From Adiantum capillus-veneris (lineage: Eukaryota > Streptophyta > Polypodiopsida > Polypodiales > Pteridaceae), in contig CM043963.1 in assembly GCA_014529385.2 (NCBI GenBank), positions 97,540,412-97,604,411 on the forward strand: a DNA stretch of 64,000 nt. Reading direction: 5' to 3'. The number at the start of each line of letters is the position of its first letter. Positions within the stretch are counted from its first letter, which is position 1. The notes under the pieces were generated by a model. It ran no database searches. It was not told the origin of the DNA and saw nothing but the letters and a program-made list of their open reading frames with translations. Positions 45,239-54,782 of the stretch are shown here, piece by piece. The translations under genes and the position numbers were made by a program.

Positions 45239-45255
45239 GTATAAATGCAACCCAG
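45239..45255 (-). repeat. Right terminal inverted repeat of the hAT-like element
   Basis: Reverse complement CTGGGTTGCATTTATAC; pairs with the left terminus. Confidence 0.75.
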
Positions 45256-45263
45256 GTTAAAAT
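45256..45263. repeat. Target-site duplication GTTAAAAT, right
   Basis: Identical to 28,765-28,772, followed directly by GGCTAAGTGGTGG of the host array. Confidence 0.8.
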
Positions 45264-46930
45264 GGCTAAGTGGTGGATCTAAGGTCAAGGGAAGAGTGCT
45301 TAGAATGGCCAAGTGGTGGATCTAGGGTCTAGTTATCCAACACACTTTATTTAAAATTGGAAGGTGTTGGATATAGAAGACACCAACGACTACATCCACC
45401 TTTCAAGATCTAGCTAGAATGGCCAAGTGGTGGATCTAGGATGTATCTTTTTTACACACTTTATTTGAAATATCAAGAATGCATCCAGATTTTAAAACTT
45501 GGTTAAAATGGCCAAGTGGTGGCAAGATATCATTAGAATGGCTAAGTGGTGGATCTTGGATGCACTCACCTACCAATACTTGGTTAGAATGGCTAAGTGG
45601 TGGATCTTGGATGCACCCACCTACCAATACTTGGTTAGAATGGCCAAGTGGTGAATTTTGGATGTACCCACCTCCCAAGGCTTGGTTAGCATGGGTGAGT
45701 GGTGGAGGTTGGATGCATCCACCTTCAAGACTTGGTGAGAATGGCCAAGTGGTGGATCTCGTGCTTACCTAGCCCACATATTTTGTTTACAAATTGCAAG
45801 GTGTTGTGGATGTAGAAGAAACCAACCATTGCATCCACCTTGCAAGACTTGGTTACAATGGCTAGGTGGTGGATCTTGGATGCAACCACGTACAAGACGT
45901 GGTTAGAATAGCTAGGTGGTAGATGTAGGAGACACCAACCATTCAAAACTTGGTTGGAATGGCCAAGTGTTGGATCTTGCATGCACTCACCTTCTAGGAC
46001 TTGCTTAGAATGACCTACCTTTTTCACACACTTTATTTGAAATTTCAAGGTGGTGGATGAAGGAGACACCAATGATTGCATCTTCATTTGAAGCCTTCAT
46101 TAAAATGACAAAGTGACAGATCTAAGGTATACTCATCTCAAAAAAATTGTTTAAAATTCCAAGTGTTAGGATAACCAAGTGTTGAATGCACCCAACTTGA
46201 AGACATTGTTAGAATGTCCAAGTGGATCTTGAATACACCCACCTATTGATACTTGGTTAAAATGGCCCAGTGGTGGATCTTGGATGTACCCACCTCCCAA
46301 GAATGGGTGAGTAGTTCATGTTGGATGCAACCACCTTTAAGACTTGGTGAGAATGACCAAGTGGTGGATCTCGGGTTTTCCTATCCAACACACTTTGTTT
46401 CACCTTTCAAAACTTGGATAGAATGGCTAGGTGGTGGATCTAAGGTCTACATATTGCACACACTTTGCTTAAAATGGGAAGCTGGTGGATGTAGAAGAAA
46501 CCAACCATTGCATCCACCTTGCAAGACCTGACTAGAATGAACAGGTGGTGGATTTTGGATGCAGCCACCTTCAAGAATTGGTTAGAATGGCTAGGTGGTG
46601 GATCTAAGGCCTACCTTTCTCACACACTTTGTTGAAAGCTATAAATTGGAGGATTTAAGAGACACCAACCATTGCATTCACCTTCCAAATCTTGGCTAGA
46701 ATGATGCACTCACCCTCAAGAACTTGGTTAGAATGGACCACTAGGGAATCCAAGGTCTACATATTTCAAAAACTTTATTTGAGATTGCAAGGTGGTGGAT
46801 CTAGGAGACACCAAAAATTAGATCCACATTTCAAGCCTTGGTTATAATGGCCGATTGGTGGATCTTTGATGCACCTACTTTCCAAACCCTAATTAGAATG
46901 GCCAAGTGGTGGATGTAGGGTTTAGAAATC
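45264..46930. repeat. Minisatellite array, ~50-bp unit (GGTTAGAATGGCYAAGTGGTGGATCTTGG)
   Basis: Units of about 51 bp, and multiples, recur: 'ACTTGGTTAGAATGGC' then 'AAGTGGTGGATCTTGGATGC' then 'ACCCACCTTCCAAG'. Some units carry 'GGAGACACCAACCATTGCATC'. It is the same family as the last bases before the hAT insertion at 28.72-28.77 kb, so the transposon split this array. Apparent short protein repeats here are a by-product of the tandem units. Confidence 0.8.
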
Positions 46931-47062
46931 CCACAAACTTTGTGAACACCATTTTAGATGAAATGGAAAAATCCCACAACCTTGGGACTAATTTCAATGC
47001 CTATGGATTCCTATTTCCCATTAAATTTGGAAAATTTTCATTTAATTTGGGAATGTGACAAA

Positions 47063-47325
47063 GAGATAGATTCTCAAGAAAATGGTGGTATTGAGAAACA
47101 CCTTTTAAAATTTATATTTTTATGTGGGTGTTTCAAAACACTTCATAAAAGAGATAGATTCTCAAGAAAATGGTGGTGTTGAGAAACACCTTTTAAAATT
47201 TTATTTTTATGTGGGTGTTTCAAAACACTTCATAAAAGAGATAGATTCCCAAGAAAATGGTGGTGTTGAGAAACACCTTTAAGAATTTTTATTTTTATGT
47301 GGGTGTTTAAAAATACTTCATAAAA
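47063..47325. repeat. Three tandem ~88-bp repeats
   Basis: Units start GAGATAGATTCTCAAGAAAA at 47,063, 47,151 and 47,238, and include TTTTTATGTGGGTGTTTCAA. The array abuts the 3' end of DUF7869-type copy C. Confidence 0.85.
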
Positions 47326-47371
47326 TCATACATATGCTGGGGAAATAAAACAATGAGCAAGATATGAAATG

Positions 47372-50300
47372 CTATTCAATTTCTCCTATTAAGCTAGCCT
47401 GTGCCTTATCCATGACATTTGACGGGATCTTGATTGTTTCCGCAATTCTTCCACCCCTTGGAGTCCATGAGCATACAATTGTATCAACACACTCCCAGCG
47501 CTTTGGGTTAGCAAGATTGCAGCACCAACTCTTTTTCCAACAATCCTCATATTGTTCTTGGATTGTGGGATTTCGTTTTCGATGTTTTGGTGCCCAATAC
47601 TGAATCAGAACTTTCTTGTAGTTAGGAGATGATTTGTCTACATCAACATTTGACTCTGCCACTCCTAGCCATATCGGATATTCAGGATCTGCGGATCTCA
47701 CAAGAACAAGATCCCCTTTTCTTACATCAATTTGAGGCCTAAAGGCCTCTTGTGGCCTTGCACTTTGAGGACCAACATAGTGATCATTCAATTCTTCATA
47801 TCCTTGAAACTCATCTCTGTCTTCCTCTATCTCTTGCATTCTATGACTCCCTACAGTCTTTGGCCAAAATGTTGTATATTCACCAATGTGTTTATTGGTT
47901 GGTTGTTCAAGCTCATTGATTATGTTTTGCCAATAAGTGATAACAGGCTCCATGTATTTTGTGGAGTCATGGTCCTTTCCATTTAATAGAGAACATCTTT
48001 TCCAAAATTCAAGATATGACTTAATCCCTTGAATAACAAGCGGACTATCTCTCACATAGTCTGCTATAGGTACCATATCTGGACAGCCTGTTGGTAATTT
48101 TGGTTTTCCCTGGTCATCTTTTTTCCACAACTCAATTCCCGACTCCTTTGGCATCCAATCGGGTGATTTGGGATGAATTTTGTACTGCATTACTGGGACT
48201 TCACCTTGCATATAGAAACGAAATTGAAGTGGCTTAGAGTGTCCGACTAGAGCATCTTGTCCGTCACACATGTACCCTTGCACAAAGGATTTAAAGTCGG
48301 GAACTTGTGTCATCAAAAATGGTGTTGGAGCTGAGCTTTCACATTTTTGAAAATGTTCCATCAGATGTGGAAAAGTGAATGTCATTCCTATTCGCAATCT
48401 TTCTGAGAACCTACTAAACATTGCATCTATGTCCTCATGTGTATGACCCACCATTAAGAATCCCAAATGCACGGTTTTGAAAACTCCTTTTGCTACTAAC
48501 AAGGATAAGTATGTAAACAAATATCGATTTTTATTCTCTCCTGCACAATTATCTAGCTGTAGCAAAAGATTCTCAGGCAATTTTTGAAATACAGGAGTGG
48601 ATATGGTATCCACAACACATTGAGAGGAAGTCGATTGTATGTGTACAATCTCTGCATTACATCCCTGGATGGCCAACAGTGGTGTCATTGTTGATGCATT
48701 CCTCTCACGCTCTTACTTCATTTTGTTTTGGAGGTCTAGAGCTCTCCTTGAGTTCAATGCATTGAATAACGTTACATTGCTGCGTGGCATACCGTCATGG
48801 CATAAATATCCTTGTCCATGGTTTTCTGTTCTTTACAGATTCTGTAAGCATAATGCAAGGGAAACAATTGTAGCATTGGGATCTGAAGGCCATAGACCAT
48901 TAAGTGAGAAGTGACCATACATTCCATGACCATGTCCATGTGTTATCATACCTGTTAATGATACTTGCAATTGATATGCATTTGCATAATCTTTTGAGTT
49001 CACACGCAACCTAGGTATTGCTGTCTTTTTTTAATCCATTTTATCATGTATAATGCATAAATACTTATCCTTTTGCAACTTGGAGAACTTACGCCAGGTG
49101 TACTACACATTCCTACAACTTTTTTGTTGCAACATGCGAATTCGACGTTCATCCTTCAAACGTGCAATCATATCGTCATCCTTTGTTGACTCTAGTTGAG
49201 ACTTTATCCGACTACACACAACACATTTGGAGAACTCACTTGTTTTTTACAATGTCACATTAGCAAACTCTGTATTCCAAATCCTATTGAATGTCGTGCT
49301 AGACATTGGCTTGAGACTCATACTGTCAAGTGTTTTATTGACATCATGTAAAATGTCTACTTGCTTGTACGTGTTTGGTATTGCAAGCAAAGTTTCCCTA
49401 GTACCATCTTCCATGGTTCTACTCTTATGTGGCATTCTCTCCGAGTTTTCATCAACAAAAGAGCGCATCAATGCCCTTCCCATTTCTGTATGGTCTCTTC
49501 CTTTTCTCATGAAACCATCATTACCATGAACTGAGCGTCTAACCCCATTCTCAAAATGTTCACGGTAACGATAAAATGAAGTTTTTGGAATGCCATGAAT
49601 TTCATACCAAGCTCTACTGCAAACCTCACTGCCATTAAAAGAAAACACATAGCATGTCTTTGTAGTTGTTTTGTTCTCACGCTATGCAGTCAACATTGTA
49701 TCATACACATAGTTTGTTCTATTTTGCAAACTCTTTCCCCAAAATTCATTGCGCATAGCCATGACTTTATCTCGATTGGCATATTGACAACACCTTTTGG
49801 AACAACAATCTATGGTTGAAACAAGCTGGACAGATGCTAGAGATGCTTGATTGGATCTCTTAGAAGCTTTCACTGACATTTTTTCCTTCCTATTTACAAA
49901 GCAATATTTTCGCTTTTTTGAAGTAGGCTCTACCAAATAAGCTGATTCAATGCATATGTCTTGTAACACATGCATATCATGTAGATCCTCATAGCATAAC
50001 AATTATTTTCCATCCATAGTTGTCACTCTCTTGATAGGCCAACAAACTAGATTAATGCTGCATACACTAGCTTCTGCAGAAATAGTAGCCTCATCTACAT
50101 AGGATGTTTCGATACCAATACCAATGTTATCTTCACCTAGCTCACCAAAGTTTACAGAGTCAAACGGACACACGTACATGACAACCCCTTCAGCTACTAC
50201 ATGTGTTTTGCTTTCATCCCAAAGTTGAACCCTCTTATCCTTCCAAATCTCTCTGTAGCTCATTCCATTACATTGTGCATCCAATGCTCCTTCTGCTTTG

Positions 50301-50596
50301 TCAGCCTCATGCATAGAAGCCCCTTTGTACTGCATCTCATTTATATGCTGCAACAACCCACTACTCCATTTCACAATACTATGAAAAGCATCTCCCACTG
50401 TCAATGCATCCATTGTTGGAAAAGGGATGAGTGCTTTCTTTTCAAAACACAAATCAACTGACACCGATACATTGCCCTCCCCAATAAGCATTCCAAAACA
50501 ATATGCACTTGGATTTATTTCAAATACAGTCCCAATGGCAACCTTTTGTGTCGCTACAAACATGCACACTCTATCACCATGATTGAAATTAGCCAT
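47372..50596 (-). pseudogene. DUF7869-type transposon protein, copy C
   Basis: The likely start is the Met at 50,596 (MANFNHGDRVCMFV), directly after TTGCAGGT, a 3' splice site. The N-terminal domain (to PFPTMDALTVGDAFHSIVKW) resembles DUF8039 of plant transposon proteins. Next come STIDCCSKRCCQYANRDKVM with EFWGKSLQNRTNYVYD (49.7-49.85 kb), then VCSRAWYEIHGIPKTSFYRY, SERMPHKSRTMEDGTRETLL and IWNTEFANVTL (49.25-49.65 kb). The DUF7869 core follows: MD-stop-KKTAIPRL (about 49.03 kb), LLLQLDNCAGENKNRY and GFLMVGHTHEDIDAMFSRFS, in a 438-codon open part (47,372-48,688) with a C-terminal module PIWLGVAESNVDVD and VLIQYWAPKHRK. In-frame TAA codons at 50,003 and 49,031 (the latter is CAA in copy B) and a frameshift near 49,660 disable it. 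The role is unproven; the spaced acidic residues suggest an RNase H-like transposase. Confidence 0.7.
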
Positions 50597-50709
50597 ACCT
50601 GCAAGAAGATTGCAAGAATTATTGTTAAACAAACCGCTTGCAGAGTATAATGATTTACGTAGCATAAAGCATAACAAGTATGTATGTGGGTGTTTCATGA
50701 GAAGCACCC

Positions 50710-52790
50710 TGTGGCCTGAAGGTCATAGGGTTCCCTCTATGCTACTAAGTATCGTATATGCTCTGTGATCTATCGTATATGCTCTGTGATCTATATTGAC
50801 TTCCTATGGACCCTAGACCACAAGGCGCCCTCATTGTTTCCAAAAAACCCTCATTGTTTTGTTATGGCCCCAGGGCCATAGCTCTCTATGCTGGTATAAA
50901 GCATATTTGCTCTATATTAGCTCCCTAAGGCCTGAAGGCCATAGGGTTGTCCTCAAGATCACCTCACGGAGTTTCATGTCAAGTATATATACATCCTATG
51001 GCACCCCATGACCCTAGGGCCATAAGATCTCCAAATGAAAGATACGACAATGTATAGCCCTTGAGCTTATACATTGCAACCCCATGACCCTAGGGCTATA
51101 GGATTTCCAAATGGAACATAGGAAAACGTATGGCCATTGAGCTTATACATTGACACCCTATGGCCCTAGGGCCACAAGACTTAAAAACATACAAAAAGAC
51201 AACCTATGGCCCTAAGCCCAAGGGTGTGAGCATTGACACCCTATGGTTCTAGGGCCACAAAACTTCAAAACATACAAAAAGACAACCTATGGCCCTAAGC
51301 CCAAGGGTGTGAGTATTGACACCCTATGGCCCTAGGGCCACAAGACTTCAAAACATACAAAAAGACAACCTATGGCCACGATGTCAAAGGTGGCCAAGAT
51401 ATCAATGCAGCCCCATGGCCCTAGGGCCATAGGATCTCTATATGGAACATGTGGCACCCTATGGCCCTTGAGCTTATACATTGCCACCCCATGACCTTAG
51501 GGCCATAGGATTTCCAAATGGAACATAGGCAATGTATGGCCCTTGAGCTTATACATTGCCACCCTATGGCCCTAGGGCTACAAGATCTCACAACATACAA
51601 TAAGAGAACCTAAGGCCCCTAAGCTCAAGGGTGTGGGTTCAAGAGTGGACAAGATATCAATGCAGCCCCTATGGCCCTAGGGCCATAGGATCTCTATATG
51701 GGACATGTGGCACCCCATGACCCTAGGGCCATAGGATTTCCAAATGGAACATAGGCAATGTATGGCCCTTGAGTTTATACATTGCCACCCTATGGCCCTA
51801 GGGCCACAAGATCTCACAACATACAATAAGAGAACCTAAGGTCCCTAAGCTCAAGGGTGTGGGTTCAAGGGTGGCCAAGATATCAATGCAGCCCCATGGC
51901 TCTAGGGCCATAGGATCTCTATATGGGACATGTGGCACCCCATGACCCTAAGGCCATCGGATTTCCAAATGGAACATAGGCAATGTATGGCCCTTGAGCT
52001 TATACATTGCCACCCTATGGCCCTAGGGCCACAAGATCTCACAACATACAATAAGAGAACCTAAGGCCCCTAAGCTCAACGGTGTGGGTTTAAGGGTGGC
52101 CAAGATATCAATGCAGCCCCATGGCCCTAGGGCCATAGGATCTCTATATGGGACATGTGGCACCCCATGACCCTAGGGCCATAGGATTTCCAAATGGAAC
52201 ATAGGCAATGTATGGCCCTTGAGCTTATACATTGCCACCCCATTACCCTAGGGCCATAGGATTTCCGAATGGAACATAGGCAATGTATGGCCATTGAGCT
52301 TATACATTGCCACCCCATGGCGCTAGGGCAGTAGAATCTCCATATGGGACATGTGGCACCCTATGACCCTTGAGCTTACATATTGTCACCCCATGACCCT
52401 AGGGCCATAGGATCTCCAACTACAAAGTAGAGCAACGTATGGATCTTGAGCTTATACATTATCGTGGACCTAGGCCCCCATAGGATCTCCAACTGGAACA
52501 TAGGGCTATGTATTGGAGCTTATCTATTGTCGCCCCTAAATCCTAGGGCCATAGGATTTCCAAATGGAATATAGGGCAACTTATGGCTCTTGAGCTTATA
52601 CATTGCCACCCTATGGCCCTAGGTCCACAAGCTCACATTGCCACCGTAGGGCCACAAGGATCTCACAAGATAGAAGAAGAAAACCCTAGGACATAGGATT
52701 TTCAAATGGAACTGAGTGCACGCTTTGATCCTTGACCTCCAACATTGCCATCCTATGGTGTGAGCCCAGGGGTGGCTGAGGTGTCTTCAT
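50710..52790. repeat. Satellite-like array with palindromic core CTATGGCCCTAGGGCCATAG
   Basis: About 20 variants of GGCCCTAGGGCC-type cores are spaced irregularly at 60-120 bp. From 51,555 a higher-order unit of about 225 bp recurs (ATTGCCACCCTATGG at 51,555, 51,781 and 52,006). Linkers such as GGATTTCCAAATGGAACATA and CCCTTGAGCTTATACATTGC are well conserved. No coding frame is credible. Confidence 0.85.
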
Positions 52791-53016
52791 AACAATTTCG
52801 GCCATTCAAGGGATATCCGCAAGTGGCATAAATTTAAAAAATAATTAAAATTTGTTTTTACGCTACGACAAACTTTGTCATAATGGGTTTTCAAATACAC
52901 TTATTGATATCGGACAAAAAAATAGCGCACAATTTTTGGGATAATTTTCTTAAAATTTAGCTATTTTTAGTGTATTTTTTACTATGCAGATTATGATTCT
53001 GAAGTCAAATTTTGCT
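52791..53016. other. Short AT-rich spacer
   Basis: Nothing recognised between the satellite array and the gypsy fragment. Confidence 0.5.
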
Positions 53017-53580
53017 TCATGGGTGTCGTTCCACTCGTACTACAAAGATATGGACATTGACAAAGCCTTGCACCAACTTTTTTTTTTCCATACTCATTTT
53101 TTTTTTTTTAATAAGCTCTTTCAAGTTCGGAGCCGACGAGCTATGTCTCATTTTCGCACAAAGCTGCAAACCCGTGAGAACAACCCCTAACGGCTTAAGT
53201 GGGTCGACGATTGCTAGGATGGGACCAATGGCTATAGCTACCTTGAGCTGTTCAAAACTGCGTTTTTGGGCTTCTTCCCAAGAAAAGGTCTTACCTTTTT
53301 CTTTAAGTTGATCCGTCATAGGAACACTGATTTTGGCATAGTCACGGATATACTGTCAATAAAATCTAGCCATGCCTAAAAATATTTGAAGCTCCTCAAT
53401 CGTGTTGGGATGTGGCCATCAAAGAATGACAGCGACCTTGTCAGTGTCCATCTTGATGCTAGAATAAGAGATCACATGACCGAGGTGATGTATCTCTGCT
53501 TTAAAGAAATGGCACTTGCTTTGCTTAGCATACAACGCATGAGCTCGTAGCTGTTCAAAAACTAATCGTAAGTGTTCTAT
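53017..53580 (-). mobile_element. Ty3/gypsy RT-RNase H fragment
   Basis: Minus-strand reading: HLRLVFEQLRAHALYAKQSK, then FFKAEIHHLGHVIS (53,570-53,470), which is the RT thumb of chromovirus-like gypsy elements, and further on GKTFSWEEAQKRSFEQLKVA with GPILAIVDPLKPL (53,300-53,190), the start of its RNase H. The acidic active site after it is disrupted by poly-T (53,080-53,110). Different lineage from the nested gypsy element, since its RT segment is of the 'HLGHVIS' type. Cut at the right by microsatellites. Confidence 0.72.
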
Positions 53581-53584
53581 GTGT

Positions 53585-53585
<1 letters not shown>

Positions 53586-53660
<75 letters not shown>
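53586..53660. repeat. (TC)n-(AC)n compound microsatellite
   Basis: TC units to 53,628, then AC units to 53,660; marks the broken edge of the gypsy fragment. Confidence 0.9.
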
Positions 53661-53663
<3 letters not shown>

Positions 53664-53850
53664 CTTGCATTGGAACAAGTATTAAGACAAGAACAAGACT
53701 TGGACTTTGCTCATAATTGTTGCACTGTCCACTTTTGAACTTGGCAACAATTCCAAGAACCACCATGAGCAACAAGAACATACTGCACATCTCTTGTATA
53801 TTAGCTTGTATAGTAGCTTCTCTCACACTTAAAGTACCACATTGGACTTT

Positions 53851-54247
53851 AAGTGGGAGGTTGTTGGGGTATAAAGCCCAATGTGGTCGCCCAGGTAAGT
53901 CGGCGGGCCGCCAGGTATGTACACATATTCTTTTGTAAAAACCTAATAAGAACTCACTATGCTCTACACATTACAATAGAGCGAGTTCACCATATCGTCG
54001 TGCTCCTCTTCTCGCACTCTCTCTCGCGTCGCACTTCCGCTCGTACTCCTTCAATACCTTCCATTCACCCCAACCTCCTACAACTTCAGGTCCTACCACT
54101 AACGATGATACAATACAAATGTAGTGAATTATAGTCTTGAAGCAACTACATTGAGACTCCATGATTATACATACATAACTAGTTGAAATTCTCATCTCCA
54201 TGCTTTCAATGTTGTTGAGATTGCGTAGCTCAAGTTGAGGCTTGGCA
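53851..54247 (+). mobile_element. Polypurine tract and LTR of a copia-like element
   Basis: AAGTGGGAGG (53,851-53,860) followed by TGTTGGGGTATAAAGCCCAA (53,862 on) is a textbook copia PPT-LTR junction. The same junction type, in decayed form, is found at 20,253-20,262 on the minus strand. The LTR runs to about 54,247, where a (TG)n(GA)n tract begins. The part 54,061-54,243 is repeated at 54,501-54,688. Confidence 0.6.
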
Positions 54248-54248
54248 G

Positions 54249-54303
<55 letters not shown>
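54247..54303. repeat. (TG)n-(GA)n compound microsatellite
   Basis: TG units to about 54,282, then GA units; follows the LTR. Confidence 0.9.
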
Positions 54304-54500
54304 CGTACATAATGCATTCAATTTGCATTTGGTGGCACGCAAACCAACATCACACTAATCGTATGTTTGAATGCATGTTAATCCAATCGGTGGTGAACTC
54401 TAATGATTTCTTAGAGCTAATGTAGTGATGACGACTTTGATGCACAACATAAGAAAGAGTTGATATCAAGAAATTATATGTTCTCCAAAAGGTCTTGTCC

Positions 54501-54688
54501 CCATTCACCCTAGTCTATTACAACTTCAATTCCTACCACTTATGGTGACACAATACAAATGCACTAAATTGTAGTCTTGAAGCAACTACATTGAGACTCC
54601 TTGCACGATTATACATACACAACTAGTTGAAATTGTCATCTCCATGCTATCAATGTTGTTTAGATTGCATAACTCAAGTTGAGGTTGA
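54501..54688 (+). repeat. Second partial copy of the copia LTR 3' part
   Basis: CCATTCACCC...TCCTACCACT... TTGTAGTCTTGAAGCAACTA ... CAAGTTGAGG matches 54,061-54,243. It ends at the GA/GATA tract that adjoins the LINE. Confidence 0.75.
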
Positions 54689-54782
54689 GAGGATTTGAGA
54701 GAGAGAGAGATAGATAGATAGATAGATAGTTCTATTATCGTCCTGGGAGGTCAAATATGACCTATGGGACCAAATGAACATG

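Larger units (their letters stand above)
28773..45255 (+). mobile_element. hAT-like DNA transposon, 16.5 kb, carrying kinase-like gene and nested elements
   Basis: Ends CTGAGTTGCATTATTCG (left) and CTGGGTTGCATTTATACG (right, reverse complement), flanked by the 8-bp direct repeat GTTAAAAT; 8-bp duplications are the hAT signature. Both subterminal regions are rich in TATTCGGG/ATACGG and TCGATCGAAAA words. A BED zinc-finger start lies on the plus strand 1.25 kb inside the left end, as expected for a hAT transposase. The transposase catalytic part and dimerisation domain are missing; instead minus-strand genes (kinase-like and an unknown ORF) fill the interior. Removing the nested gypsy element leaves about 7.2 kb. 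It is non-autonomous now and probably carries captured host sequence (inference). Confidence 0.72.

Noticed and set aside
45436-46087. Repetitive 'proteins' (HSNQVL..., WLEWLSGG...) on both strands
   Set aside because: They are translations of the ~51-bp minisatellite, whose unit length is a multiple of three; both strands look equally 'coding'.
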